NCBI GenBank assembly: GCA_021234155.1
Contig: JAJEKV010000060.1
Location: 3,332,451-3,396,450, forward strand
DNA: 64,000 bases
Direction: 5' to 3'
DNA from: Isoetes taiwanensis
Taxonomy: Eukaryota > Streptophyta > Lycopodiopsida > Isoetales > Isoetaceae
Below are positions 1 to 12,535 of this stretch, piece after piece. The position numbers were made by a program, and so were the translations under genes. Position 1 is the first letter of the stretch. Each line of letters begins with the position of its first letter. The notes below the pieces were generated by a model. That model was not told the origin of the DNA, did not search any database, and was given only the letters and a program-made list of their open reading frames with translations.

Positions 1-1345
1 TCAATTCAATTACATCTCTATTTTTCCAATTGTCTCATTTGCTAAAACTTATATTCGCTCTTACTTGCAGCCACAATAATTCAATGTTAAGGCTACAATA
101 AGCTTTATCAATCCGGATCAGCCTATTTGGTATCAAGCATGCACATCATGCAACAAAAAAGTGATCCAGTAAAATTCAGAATTATGGTGCAACAAATGCA
201 ATAAAAACACGGATACCTGCAAACGTTATCAAGCATCTATTGTTTTCCAATCAACTACTTACATTTCTCCTCTTTTCCTAGATATGTATTATCAATGAAT
301 CTTATAGATGCAACAACAGAAATAAAAGCAACTGCTTTCAATGACCAGGCAAAACAGATTCTCGGCCATACTGCTAATGAACTGCATACTATAAGAATAG
401 AATAGAATAGAATAGTTTTTTTAACAAACAATCATATGAAAATTATTCAGCAAGCTACTAACATATACAGGATTCCACCCAACAAACTTATCGCAGTGAA
501 CTAAAAAAGGCTACATGGATACCCTGCTTATTCCGTCTTGCTGTTCTACAAATTGAGTATAAAGACGAACCAAGGCAAAGAACGACAATCCAACAAGTTG
601 CTATTATAGATTGGGCCACTGAATGCAGAAACATGCTACAACAAATACGCGACATCAACTCGTAAACCTGTTTATATTAACCTCCAATGTACATAATGTA
701 TATAGTTTCTACATTCCAATGAATTAATCAATCCATTTCTTGCATCCACATGCTGTCATCTTCTTGCTTTCCATTACAGTAACTCAGAAATCACGATATG
801 AGAGACAAATAAACATATAAATGACCTATTCATTAGATACTTTTTCCTTACTTCAATTTCTGACATTCAATTCTTAGAAACGCGAATTCGAACTCAATAA
901 CCCCTGCAAGTTTTAGGCATCATAGCTATTGAAGCAACATATTTCAATTTGAGCATGATCACTATTTAAATAAGCATATTACACCAAATGCTTTTCCATA
1001 GTACAAATTACCAATTGTCCAGCAAATATCATTCATCTTCAAATTTTACCAAGAGCACTCTTATTTTATTTACACGTATCTACATAATCTTCCAACACAA
1101 TCTGTTGTTTTAAAAAAAGAAAAAAAAAATTATATATTGAACATAAAACCACATAAAATGTCTTTGGCAAGATACAATTAAATAACTCTTCATCATCCTT
1201 TATCCAACACATCACTCATCCTCAAAATCAACATACATACCATAGACACTACCACCATATTATACATCACCCCAAAAAAAGAAAACCTTCGAACTATAGT
1301 AGCGGCAACGCTGCCGCACCATCGTCTTGTATGGCATATATATTA
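1..1345. other. AT-rich non-coding stretch
   Basis: No coding region, RNA gene or recognisable transposon terminus is visible. The stretch is AT-rich, with a short pentanucleotide microsatellite (AATAG)n near 394-415 and an A-rich tract near 1112-1130. The microsatellite resembles the TATTC-type tail of the LINE at 2.3 kb read on the other strand, but no LINE body adjoins it. Confidence 0.6.
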
Positions 1346-1569
1346 GGGGTTTTTCACACGACTATTTAAGACATACTATTGGTCCATGTCAACATTTACG
1401 AAGAATTAGTTTTCACACGGAGCCATATAAGACATGTCTTATTTGGGTTCGGGTAGGTTCAGATAGGTTTGGTAAGGGCAATGGAGTCTAATTTTATACC
1501 GGGGGAATTCCCTTGCTATAAAATAAGACATCACTTATTATATTCTATTTTATTCTATTGATCAGTCAT

Positions 1570-2340
1570 ATTCAAAAATGGGGATGAATCTGTGCGACCT
1601 GATAAAGGAAGGAGAATGGAATGAGGAATGGGCAAACAAGGCTATGCAAGCATGGCTGCATAAACACACAGGGCCCAAGACAATTTGGCTTATGACAGTC
1701 TTCAACCCGGAATAGCGGATAGGGCAGCAGATGTATCAGGATAATCTACTAGGAAAAGCCAGGAGGGATATCCTAGCAAGATTTAGGATGGGAAGTCATG
1801 ACCTAAGAATTGGAAAGGACAGATGGCGGAGAGTAGAGAGAGACGATCGGATATGCAAAATCTGTGACAGAGGGGAAGTGGAAGATGAGAATCACATGCT
1901 AAATGAGTGCCCAATATATGAAGACATCAGGAACAAATACAGAAATGTAAGATGGGGTCAGCCCGTACACACCATGATGGCAAGGACAGAAACAATGAGA
2001 GATCTGGCAGACGCAATACGGGAAATGACGACAAGACACCGGGAAGTACATAAAGAAAAAGGGCTTCTGTTATGAGCCGCCCGGGAGGCGCACCATACCT
2101 GCCCAAAAATGCTCAGCTCAAAGCTGATTGATAACGACGCACCTGTGCACGGCCTTGAAGCCGATCCAAAGTGGGGTGCCGGTATTAATAGAAAAAAGTA
2201 GAGCCTTCAGAAAAGGCTACAATAGAAACCAGCATGACGTGCTAGTAGCACCCATTAGGGAGCTCGCCCATGCTACATAAGTCCAGGGGCCTCAGGGCAC
2301 AAGGGACAATAATGTATTCTATTCTATTCTATTCTATTCA
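1570..2340 (+). mobile_element. 5'-truncated LINE 3' fragment with (TATTC)n tail
   Basis: The fragment consists of the last part of a non-LTR retrotransposon coding region, about 230 bp of 3' UTR, and a pentanucleotide tail of TATTC units at about 2312-2340. The tail replaces poly(A), as in some LINE clades. The 5' boundary is approximate. The insertion lies inside the Harbinger-like element and is therefore younger than it. Confidence 0.65.
1731..2075 (+). pseudogene. LINE ORF2 C-terminal zinc-finger region (fragment)
   Basis: This is 114 codons of open frame with the sequence style of LINE ORF2 C-termini: a basic stretch (ARFRMGSHDLR) followed by the cysteine/histidine cluster C-KIC-DRG...ENHMLNECP. 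That cluster is the conserved C-terminal CCHC-like motif of many plant and animal LINEs. Neither the reverse transcriptase nor the endonuclease is present, so this is only the 3' end of a truncated copy. The frame is intact to its TGA stop, which suggests a fairly recent insertion. The start of the open frame is not a real translation start. Confidence 0.65.
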
Positions 2341-2528
2341 AAATAATAGATGGTCTTATTTTGTGATAGTTTTCACACTAGTATTTATCACTGTCTCATT
2401 TATATAAGACACCCCATAGTGTGAAAACAACTTATATTTGTGTCTTATTTTTTGCTTTGGAGTCACAAATAATGTCTTATATGAAATGGGACAGCCATAT
2501 TATAAGACATCGTGTGAAAAGGCCCTTA

Positions 2529-3123
2529 AACAAGGTGACGCGCACGTAGGGTTGCCCAAGGTGATCCAAGAGTGTGTTTGCATGTAGTGATGCCTGTTGT
2601 GAGCACCCCTTGCTATCGTGGACGTCTCACATCAAATTCCTATCATACACCCTTTCTTTTTTTGGTCAATTAAACTACAAGTATGTTTCCTAGTTTATAG
2701 TCTTGCCCATTATGCAAACATGCTCATTTTGTGATTTCAGAACAACATAGGCACTATAAACTGCTGAATATGGCCCTATTTGGACACAAAGTATGTAGCC
2801 TGAGAATGGTGTCTTGTTTGTAGAGCAACATGAGGTTTTAAGCAGGTAAGTGCCACTTCTAGAATTATTTGCAAAAAGGATGGTATGGCCAACACATCTC
2901 AAAGAATTAAACTCGTTTTCTACCTACTCATTATGGCATACACTAATGCAGAATATATGACACTCCATTAGTTAAATACCTATTGATTATGGCATATGCT
3001 CATGCCGAATCCAAACAAGCACAACCCATCAAGAGGCATAAGTTGATTGAAGTTCCCCTGCTAACAATATGAACACACAAAAAGAGGATTTCGTACTTGA
3101 TCCAACTGAGCACAACCACCTGC
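2529..3123. other. Non-coding stretch, probably LINE 3' flank
   Basis: No supportable gene is seen. A phrase built around GAATATATGACACTCCATTAG and CTATTGATTATGGCATA is partly repeated between 2930 and 3010. The T-rich run near 2651-2657 could be the poly(A) end of the minus-strand LINE whose coding region lies just to the right, but no TSD was found to prove it. Confidence 0.4.
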
Positions 3124-3781
3124 TTATGAAAAAGAATAAATCTCAAGGTAAGTATGCCAGATCAGTACTTTCTTCTCTTGATCAAGAGAAGAACAATTGT
3201 AAGCCATAACAATTTTATTTTGCGCCCACTGAAGAACAATCTCATCTGTAGTATCTACGCCCTTAAAGATAAACAACCTCCATCTCTTCCAGATTGACCA
3301 TAAAAGCCAGCCACATGCGAGATGAAAAGCTCGTTTCCGTAGTTTGGGCCAAGCATCAGGATAGATAGCAAGCAAAATTTGCTGGCTAGATCGAGACGTG
3401 TCAAATAGGGTCAACAACCAAGACCATGCCTGCCGAAGCCGCTCACACAAGAAAAAACAATGCTCAATACTCTCAACCCTTTGCTGGCATAAAGGACAGA
3501 GCTCTGAAATCCGATTATCCATTTTATGGACTAACCTGTTGACTCTAGGCATCTATGGATCACTTGCCACCACAAAACTACTACTTTGGAATGAAGCAGC
3601 TTATCCCATACCCATATCCAAACACTTTTCCATTGTGGCTGAGGGACCTGAAGATGCCACCTATTAGATGGAGGCAGGATTTCAGAATGCAAAAGCAATT
3701 TATACACAGAAGACACAAACCGCCTTGGCTAGATATCCTGATGGCAACCCCATACGACTACCTCAATATGTGGACCAGAAT
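3124..3781 (-). pseudogene. LINE ORF2 C-terminal part (zf-RVT domain)
   Basis: Two overlapping minus-strand frames together give the zf-RVT region found at the C-terminus of plant L1-like LINEs: W-x-W-x-W-DKLLHSKVVVLWWQ, then CPLCQQRVESIEHCFFLC. A frameshift near 3540 separates them. This is the 3' end of a LINE whose reverse transcriptase continues at 16767-18001 and 32067-32640. The interruption at 3785 is a CACTA transposon with a CCT duplication. The reading frame also carries stops that are not explained by the insertions, so the LINE was probably already inactive. Confidence 0.75.
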
Positions 3782-3806
3782 CCTCACTACAAGAGGATGA
3801 GGGTTT

Positions 3807-4062
3807 GGCGTCAGAAAAATCGTCAGGAAAATTGAATGGTTATGTCCTGACGAATATCCTGACACTTATCCTGCCGATTAAATTCCTGACGATATACGTC
3901 AGGACAAAACGTCAGACGAATCGTCAAAAATTAAGCATCACATGTATCGTCAGAAAATTCGCCAAAAAAATCGTCAGAATATTGCATCAGGTGTAACGTC
4001 AGACTTTTCGTCAGAAAAATCGTCAGATGATGCGTCGGGAAAATCGTCAGAAAAAAGTCAGG
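3807..4062. repeat. CACTA left subterminal repeats (CGTCAG core)
   Basis: About fifteen copies of CGTCAG or its reverse complement lie in both orientations within about 255 bp next to the terminus. A similar shorter cluster occurs at about 16670-16743 next to the right end. In CACTA elements such arrays are transposase-binding sites. That role is inferred here from the family. Confidence 0.8.
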
Positions 4063-5322
4063 TTTTTTTTTTCTTTTTTTTTAACCATTTTTTATCATAA
4101 AAGTTGATCCAATAATCTGTTTTGAATGAAATTTGTTGCATTGGAAAGCTCTCTTATAGTCTCTTCCATGGTATATACAAGTTTGATTAAGTTATGTGGT
4201 TGACAAGCATAACCTTTTGGCTGGCGTTAGTTATGGTTTGTTTGGTGTAACCTCCATAATGCAATGGCACCATATTTTCTAGAGTGCATGGGTGGGAACC
4301 TCCTCCATCATAAGCTATGGTTGTTTCTGACATTTCTGCACTATGCATCGGACATGTGTAATTTTTAGAATTTTAAAACCCAAAAGTTCAAATGTTCTAC
4401 GGAAATATGAAGTGGTCACATAAGGTCAAGGTTTAAGGTCACGGGTCATTTTGGCAATAGGGACTATCTCCTATAATGCAATGGTTGCCTAAAATGCAAT
4501 GGCACGGTGTTTGTACAATGGCACCATGGTTATCTATAATACAATGGCACCGCGATTGAACAATTGCTTTATTGTTAGATATAATGCAATTGTCCATATT
4601 AAAATATGTGGACTTTAAAATTATGGAGCCTATGTGGCTTTTTACAATATGGTGCTATGGTAATTAAAGCCATAGTTTTAGAAGGTGACAATGGTAATTA
4701 CCTAAAGCCATGATTTTAGAAGGTGACAATGTAAAGGGACGTTGTGGCTTGGATGCCAATAATTGAAAATTTCACAACCTTTGCCAATAATTAAAAATTT
4801 CAATATAAGTTTTTTTTAAAAATTAATTTCTTTATGTTTACTTCTGGAAATCGAACCTAGGGTAATCGAAACCCTAGCAGCGTCTTCGGGCAAAAACGGC
4901 CGCCCTTATCTGAGCGATGGCCTGCTTTGACAACTCTATACTAGGATCAGAGAATGCAAATAGTGCCCAAAGATTCTGAATGCATCCCGGATTTGCAAGT
5001 AAATGGCGGTTGAATCCGGATTTAGAGGTTTCGGCCACAGCTACAGAATCCAGACTTTTGGTTTTTGGGGTTTTCAGCTGGCAAATGACTTTGATTCAGC
5101 CATGCCGTTGCTTAATCTAGTTTCTGCTCTAACATAGATATGGCAGGGAATAACTAGCTATATAAGTTTTGATGCTGCAGAGAGAAGCCGAAGCCATATT
5201 GTTCCATACATCAGGATACGTCTCTGGCTCATATAATCAGGTTTTTATCCATTTGCATTTGAAAATAGTGGATAGATGTCTGATTCTCCAATTTTTGCTA
5301 TAAAAGGCTTTACTCTGTGATG
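4063..5322. other. CACTA interior, left part
   Basis: This is CACTA interior sequence with no recognisable coding region. It includes degenerate repeats of phrases such as ATAATGCAATGGCACC between about 4250 and 4560. A GC-richer patch at 4860-5100 could be a captured gene fragment but matched nothing I recognise. Confidence 0.4.
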
Positions 5323-5327
5323 ATGAT

Positions 5328-6981
5328 TGTGACGCTCCCTGCTAAATATACGGCGCCCGGCCGTACACTCGGCAGGAAATCCCCCATCCGGTCCATCAAC
5401 CGCATGGGCCCTCCGTCTAACCCGCACTCTGAGAGAATCCTAGTGCGGGCAGGGGACACGAAGGTGTCTTGCGCGCCCTTCCCCTATGGGCTCCTATCAC
5501 AGCGGAAGCATAAACAACGTCAGAACTAGCAATAACAATACAACATACTACCTCGAAGGGTAGTCCTTCACATATCCATAAGAGCAAAGAAGATAATCAT
5601 AAACCATAAAACATAAGAGCTCCTACCCATGGCTCTGACTCATAAGGAGGATGATGACCGGGCTAGGCCTCAAGATAGAGCGCACCAAGTCATAACAATG
5701 GCGAGGGCTGGCATAAGACAATGGCTAGGGGTTGACCACTCCATCCGCCCCTCACATTGCATACTTTGCGAGATGGGCTCAATCAGGCTGCGGCATTACT
5801 CTAGCCTTCCGGATCGCCAATCCCATGGCATCACCCATCGGGACTACTCCCGGGTTGCATCTCCCGGTCCGCCGAGGCGAGGAAGGGTTGCATCTCCCCT
5901 TCCGGGGTCTAGAGGTTCCACGGGCGGCTAGAGAATCGTGGCGACACACGATTCATACCCGACTGAACCCCCCAAAACAAGAGCCAAGCCGACACTTGCA
6001 ACTCTTGAGAGGCAGGGCGACACCATCGCCCCAGGAGGTGTCAGACCCATGCTCGGCCCACACGAAGTGACCGACCATAAGCCTAGCTCACTATGGGATC
6101 CCCCGTAGCCCCCACTTGGCAGGGATCCTCCCTCCGCATTGCCTCTAGCCCCGTTGTGTAGTGTTGAGTCACATCATAGCCTCCATAGCCCGGTGGGTTC
6201 CTATGCCGCAGGCGCAACTAATAGGAACTAAGGGATCTAATCTAGGAGCATACTACATATGGCTCTAGGTCTCTACCCCCCTTCCCAATACAAGAGGAGC
6301 AAACATGATCAACCATCGTCACATAATCATCACATCATGAGAATAATCATAAGAACATCTTAACCTAATCATACAAATCTAACTTACAGTTAGGGTTCCT
6401 TGATTAGGGTTCAAGAGGATGCATGAGGATTCTAGGATGGCTCTACCCTAGATACAAGATACTAACTCATCTGGAATGTTAATTCTAGATGAACTACTAT
6501 GACTACTACTCTACATACCTGCTCCTGAAGCACTCCCTCCCAATCCTGGCGTCTCCATGGTCTTCGAAGTGTTCGAGGTAGCTCCCACTCCTGCTGATGC
6601 GCTCACGCTCCGGGGGCTGCTGTGCTAGGCTATGCCCACGGCAGGAGCCCGGTTCTCAAACGGAGTTTCAAGCTTGAAGAAGGTTCCCCGTGACTGTTGG
6701 AGCAGAAAAAGAGGCCTAGGGTTAGGGTTTAGGCCTTTATAGGTTAGGGTTCACATGTTATGCCACGTGGCTCCAATAGGGTAAGACCGTGTGGCGGGTG
6801 CCCAATAGGTTAAGGCCACGTGGAAAATGGTCTTAACCTAAGGTTGGCTAAGTTATATGAATAACTTAGTCATGCCCCTAGTGCCACAATCTATGGTATA
6901 CAAGGCTATGAAGATAGACTTGTATAGTGATTGGGTCCAGAATATGGGTATTTATAAGCGTATATTCCCACGAACATCACA
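5328..6981 (-). repeat. Element C 3' LTR
   Basis: This 1.65-kb LTR pairs with 14330-15976. On the minus strand it carries a TATA-like TATAAAGG and, just downstream, the telo-box-like AAACCCTAACCCTA (near 6720-6740). Short open frames in it have no coding value. Confidence 0.9.
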
Positions 6982-6994
6982 TTCTCCCCTTAGG
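6982..6994 (-). promoter_or_regulatory. Element C polypurine tract
   Basis: On the minus strand the sequence directly upstream of the 3' LTR is CCTAAGGGGAGAA, followed by TGTGA. This is the plus-strand priming site expected at this position. Element B has the same tract before its LTR. Confidence 0.85.
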
Positions 6995-7399
6995 ACAATC
7001 TTTGTCCCTCGACATTGCGCTAAGGTGACGAACCTACTCTACTCCTGCAAAAGCACACAACAAGAATATATGAACTTAACTCTATTGAAAAGATCAACTT
7101 TTCGTTAATTACTTATTATGTAATTATAAAGCTATATTTATAAGTTATACAAAATTATATAGCTATAACAACTATTATTATCAAAGTATACACATAATAT
7201 TATTACAACAAATTTAGGAGTTCATAGTTAGTCTAAAATCTATGACTCCTATCTTCTCGTAACGTGCTCCCTCCTTCATGCTTCCCTTCACTAGCCTGCA
7301 CAAGTAGCACATTACGTTATATAAGTTAATAAGTTTGTGGTTTTAGGGGACCACCCCCCTTACCTACCTCCTTGAGCCGAACTACCAGCTCAAGGTTAC

Positions 7400-7940
7400 C
7401 CTACCACCTTGCACCCGATCATGGCCCCATAAGGATTTGAGCTTAAGGACCATTTAAGATGATCCTATCATCGCCCATGATCAAGTGCTACCTTGTACAC
7501 GATCCCCCCAGATCGAGTACACCCCAGTGCATCATGCCCCAAGGGTTTTAAGCTAGGGAACGTCTCACGATCCCATCATCGCGCATGATCACTTTAACCT
7601 TCACCATGACCCTCCTACGGCCAGGTGTGCGTGCCCGCATCACAAGCATAGAGAACATCCGATCGATGTCCCATCATCGCCCACCATGCCTCATTCCTCA
7701 CTCACATGACCCTAATGGTCATGCGCACCTCTTGGTGCATGTTGGCCTAGAGAATGCCTTAAAGGCGTATCCCATCATCGCCCACATGAGCCAGAACTTA
7801 AGGCTAACTAAGAAACATACTAAGCTAACCTCCTGGCAAGTCGGCGTCGACCAAATCGGAGACGACTCGCCCATCAAACTCCCTGCTTCAATACCCATGT
7901 CACGTCTTCCACGGGCAAGTGCTTTCACTTGACCGAATAC
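7400..7940 (-). repeat. Element C phased 3' non-coding repeats
   Basis: The motif CCCATCATCG (minus strand CGATGATGGG), or a close variant, occurs four times between about 7460 and 7780, roughly 100 bp apart. Each copy lies between pol and the polypurine tract. The same arrangement is found in element B at 62295-62610. Function is unknown. Confidence 0.65.
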
Positions 7941-10400
7941 TGAAGGAATTGGGACCTTCTAGTCTTCTTGAATGACTTGTCAAGAAGTAATTCAGGCACA
8001 ATTTCAACTTGTTCCTCCGTCATTTCCAACAAAATTGGAGTATCCAAAACCTCATCAAGGTTAGGATCGTGCCCTTTTGAATAATCTCACATGGAAGACC
8101 TTAAGGTGGGCCAAGGGATCCAACTTGTAGGCTTGAGAGCCCACTCTTCTCCAAGATCGTGAACGGACCGGCCCACCTAGGGGCGGGCTTCTTACAATTG
8201 CCGATGCGAAGCTTCCCTTGCCTAACCTTTACTTGAGCCAACTTTATCTGCCACAACAAAACAACTCTCGAGGAGTTTTATCTCTATCCGCTTGACTCTT
8301 CAGATATGCCCATGCTGATTGAAAATATTCTCACACTTCTACCAAAAGCTACCGCATATATGCTGTCGTTGTTGAGAAACTTCCACCTTGGGCACTAAAT
8401 TATGCCACATAACTAGGGTCAAGCATTGATAAGCTATGAATCGATCATGGGGAGACATCTTCGATGACTCTTGCTTCATATTATTGTACGTAATTGACCA
8501 GGTGGATGTACTCGGCCCATTGGATTACTTGTTCCAATCATAGTTTCTCCAAATTTGTGTTGCGGTCCCTTAGCCGATTTGACTGCAAATGATAAGCAAA
8601 ACTCATCAACAAGTTGGTGTAGCTCGTGTTGAAGAAGTCTTGCTAAACGTCGCTAAAGAACTTTGGATCTCTTTTGGTGATGATCGACCTGTGCCTTCCA
8701 TGCAGCCTAAAAGAACTCTTATGTAGACCACACGGCTAGATCCAAGGCGGTGTCTATGGTGTGGCATGGCAAGTATGTGCCCTTTTGATAAACTATATAT
8801 CACAACCATCAAGGCTTCAAAGCTTCTTGTTGTCCTTGGAAGGCCCGCTATGAAAACCATGCTGAAGACTTCCCACTTGGCGTCTGGCACCGCCCAAGGT
8901 TACAAAACTCCTGGAATTCGAAGTTGTTCCGCCCTTGTCTGCTGGCTCCACTGACACATTCTTGGCTATGTCTGCTTATCTGCTTCTTCATGCCCGGCCA
9001 GACGTAGCTACTTCTAATGCTGAAGTGGGCCTTTATAAATTTTGCATGGCCAGAAATAGGGCTATTATGCGTGTCATGGAAGATTTTTCTTACTTCTTAT
9101 ACTTTGGGTACGCATAATTGTTCTTTGCTATTAGAGATTACCTTCCTTTTTAAAATATTTGAAGGTTTCTCTTTCTTAATCCGTCCTTGCACTCTTGCAA
9201 AGACTAGCCCATTATGGGCTTGAACTCCATGTTGGGGTAGATGGCTTCTTCTATATCTTCTTGCCGAATTCGCTTGCCGAAGTGGAGATGGCATTGCAAT
9301 TTGCTGCTTCAAAGCTTGCCAATGAGTGGCGATGTCTTAACATCTCCACGGCTGCATGCTCTTCCATTGATTTGTTGTAGATCACGATGTCGTCAAAGGG
9401 AATTGATGAAGAAATCATCCAAAGAATCTTCGAAGATGTCGTTCCTCAATTGCATATAAGTTGGTGGAGCATTCCATAGACTCAAGGGCATTACTGTGAA
9501 ATCATAGTGCCCATACCGTGTTCTGCAGGAGTCTTATAATTATCTTCCCCCTTCATCCTTATTTCTTTGATTGCCAGAAGTTTAAGTCGATTTTGTAGAA
9601 GAATCCACGCTTCTTGGGGCTGATCCATTATGTATTTTACTTGTTGAGCTGCCCATGGTTGATATACATCTTTAGACTTCCATCTTGGCCGAAAAGATCC
9701 CCAAGTCGGTCAACTCCTACAACTGCTTCTTGAGCTTTGCTAGCTCGGAAGTGCTGATTCTATAAAGAGCCTTGCTGATCGGCTCTACCTCCGGTGCAAG
9801 AGTGATTTCAGACTCTATGCTTCTATAGAGCAAAAGCTCTCAAATTTCATCTGGAGGCATATCATTGGACTTCTTGATTAACTTAGAAATTGGCCGAGGC
9901 AAGCTGTTTCAAGTAGCATCTTCTTTCTTACTCTTATAGTGGTCGACAACTTGTAGCTTATATGCGACCTCATTCCTCATGATGCACTTAAGTAATTGCC
10001 TCACGACATGCGTTACGACGATTGGAATTACTTAACTTAAATTATAAGGTACTTGCCCTTTGGTGCTGGGATAAGTATCTCTTGCTTATAATAATCAATT
10101 ATTGTTTTAGCCAGCTTTACTATTGCATGCTTATTGTGAGGTCATAATTGCCAATGTACATAAGTTGGTGCCGATGCTCTACTTTGCTTCGCTCTAGGTT
10201 GATGTCGAACTTGACTCTTGTTCCGTTGGTGCTGCTAATTACTTGGGCTTGGCTTAATTACTGGCCTAGATTTAGACTTAAGAGTCTTGCTCTTAAAGAT
10301 GTCCGTCATCTAGGAGGTGCAAATTACAAGTTAAAGAACTACTTACATAAATCCTGTGGCCACAAGTTTAGTCGGCATGACATTACTTTTGGGCACACAT
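7940..10400 (-). pseudogene. Element C pol relic (protease/RT, integrase, chromodomain)
   Basis: Read on the minus strand this is a decayed version of element B's pol. The link before RT reads LPRPISKLIKK (element B LPRQIARLISE). The RT start reads ESEITLAPEVEPISKALYR, and the RT core shows FDDIVIYNKSMEEH, the YDDILIYSKS motif, near 9390. The frame then jumps directly to the spacer CNAIST...FGKKI, so the RNase H region seems to be missing. Integrase remains as DAKWEVFSMVFIAGLPRT near 8880. The chromodomain-linker region near 7940-8080 is still very similar in nucleotides. Many stops and frameshifts mean this cannot encode a working polyprotein. Confidence 0.8.
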
Positions 10401-11230
10401 AGAAAACTATATGATTAGATAATTATTCCTGTTTTAGATCTAATCTATACTCTAGGATCTCCCCTTTCTTACTTATTGCCCTCTTGAAATAGTCCCACCT
10501 TTGAGTTGATGCCATCTAAGAAGTTGTCCGGACTTATTAGATTGCTTCCCTTCATTTGGTCGGATTATTCCTTATGCTGCGGAAGTACTCATCATATACA
10601 TGGCCGACGGTTATCCTATTATTGAATCCTTCTTAGCGAGGTGATCAAGCTCACAAAGAGGTTTTAATATGTTGGATATCTGTTAGCAATGTATACAATT
10701 ATTGTACTCCATACATTTTTCTTCCCAATCCTTGAAGCTTTGCTCCATTCTTGGGTACATCCCTTCTAAAAGAAAAGACAAAAAATCTACTCGAAATTTC
10801 GTCCCAATCCCATCATGGATTTTATCACCCATAATTTTAAGAAACTCAATGATCTGATAGGTCCTCAAGCTTGCTTAAAGCTGGTGTAGTCGTTAGTCGT
10901 TGGAGTAGCAAGGCGATGATCCATAATTTATTGAAAAGAATCTGGTCTCCTTGGAGTTGCTGTATAATCATTCGTGTGCCCTGTTTCTTTTGTTGAACAT
11001 ATTCTGACTCTGATCGTCCTTAATGTTGATGCTGACTACCTTCATTAAAATTATTCCTCTTAGTGGACTTGCTGATGTAGTGGCGGCATAAGGCTCGATG
11101 TCGCATCCCAAAGGCTTGGAGGTTATGAGATTCGAGGATGATTCTTCTAACTCCTGAATTGATATTGTTGTGTTGACCTTGTCGATTCTATTCTTCGTCC
11201 TGCTGGTTGCATGCTGTTGTTATAAGGCTG
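10400..11230. other. Element C interior, gag/protease region, unreadable
   Basis: By synteny with element B this part should hold the C-terminal gag, zinc knuckle and protease. I could not recover a convincing CCHC or DTG motif from it. It is treated as decayed retrotransposon interior. Confidence 0.4.
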
Positions 11231-11239
11231 ATGACAATG

Positions 11240-11560
11240 TTGAGTGCTTTACCACTTCTAACTACGCAACTTCTCTTGCTAAGAGGAGTTTATGTGCATC
11301 CATCCGCAGGGACTAATCTTGACTGATCAATTAATAATGCTGATATTTGGTCCCTCATGATGCCTCTTCTTGATGGTGTTTGACCTCCAATCTCTAAGGT
11401 AGAAGATTGTAGTGATCTTGAGATGGTGCTGTCGAGGTTGATGCAGCTGCTCTGAAGTATCGGGGCTGATGACGAAGAAGTTTGTTGCAGACTCGCCATA
11501 TTTCTATTCCTGGGGAGGCCACTCTTGCTGGCTTGTAATACCTCCTTAGTCAAAGCATGT
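11240..11560 (-). pseudogene. Element C gag N-terminal relic (tentative)
   Basis: A minus-strand frame of about 87 codons lies where gag should begin. A phrase near 11340 (minus strand ATCATGAGGGACCAAAT) resembles ATGAGGAACCAGAT in element B's gag near 57525. Low-complexity Ser/Gln stretches are visible, but no complete domain. Confidence 0.35.
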
Positions 11561-11945
11561 CTGCTTGGAGTCTAGATCTGATACTACTATGGCCTGTATA
11601 CCTGCGATAGTTGCCCTTCCTCGGAGGTATGTCCAGTCTCATCCTTAGGGCTCTTGATATCCTAAGTCGATGAAGACATCTACTTGTTGGTGGCGTAGCT
11701 ATGACATTAGTCATGAATGTCGGGCCGTTCCTCGAGACAATATGGCACTTGGAGAATATCCTTCACTAGGAGATGTTCCTCCCCTAACGTAATCAATTTT
11801 GTAAGTGCCATGATGCCCAGTGGCTATTGCATAGCCCTCTTGGCAATTCTTATGTCTCTCCTTGATCGCAGTCGTCCTTCCGATAGGCTCCCCTTTCTTA
11901 TTTGTGTTCGGCCTTCCCTGTACACCATCTTGGCGTTTGATTCCA

Positions 11946-12237
11946 ATCATATGACCCGGGTGAGACTGCGCCAATGAGCTCTGCGTTGAGAACGCACATG
12001 CATTTGGCGCGGTTTCACCCTGGTCCCTTGATTCTTGCCAAGATCCAACAATTTCAGGAACTATAAGATCTTAGAATGCCTATTTGGGCCAATTCTAAAC
12101 TAACTAGCAACTTATTTCATACCAAAAAGATATCTAAAAGTGCAAATATGGGCAAACCGGGAGAATCCGCGCGGATGGCCTCTGCGTCGCGAACGCAGAC
12201 GTGTTTGGCGTGGTCTCACCCGGGTGGGCCAATTCTA
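11946..12237 (-). repeat. Element C pair of GC-rich inverted-repeat blocks
   Basis: Two blocks of about 85-90 bp (about 12143-12237 and 11946-12033) lie just downstream of the H3-like relic. Each is bounded by CCGGGTGAGA-like and TCACCCGG-like ends and contains an inner complementary pair such as GCGTTC/GAACGC. Element B has the same pair with matching spacing at 55069-55348, and the spacer (AAATAAGTTGCTAGTTAG) is also conserved. They could form RNA hairpins or be DNA protein-binding repeats. Confidence 0.7.
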
Positions 12238-12535
12238 GCTATTTTTGGATATTTTTAACAAATTTAAAGTGCTACACTGCATTTCTAGACAATTTCTAAG
12301 CATTCTAACATCTTTTGGTACGAAATTTGGATCAATTTTGCCCTAAATCAAGTGACTATGCTACTTAGCCAATTAAGAGTATTTTAAGTAAGATGCAAAG
12401 GATTCTACTACAATTAATTTATACAAGAATATTTTATATTCTACAAGCAATTAATTTATAGTAAATTTACTTCTAATGAGTCAAACAATGTACAGGAAAA
12501 ACTTATATTTATATAGTTTGCTAGGCTGGGGCTCT

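Larger units (their letters stand above)
1346..2525. mobile_element. PIF/Harbinger-like non-autonomous element with a LINE inside
   Basis: The left end reads GGGGTTTTTCACACGA. The right end, read on the minus strand, is GGGCCTTTTCACACGA, so the ends form an imperfect terminal inverted repeat. Both sides are flanked by TTA (1343-1345 and 2526-2528), the 3-bp duplication typical of PIF/Harbinger insertions. Short inverted motifs around AAGACAT recur near both ends. The interior has no transposase and instead holds a 5'-truncated LINE fragment. The superfamily is assigned from the TSD and the GGG start only. Confidence 0.65.

Noticed and set aside
5629-6070. Open frames in the element C LTR (also 14776-15072)
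   Set aside because: They lie wholly within LTR sequence, differ between LTR copies and show no domain.
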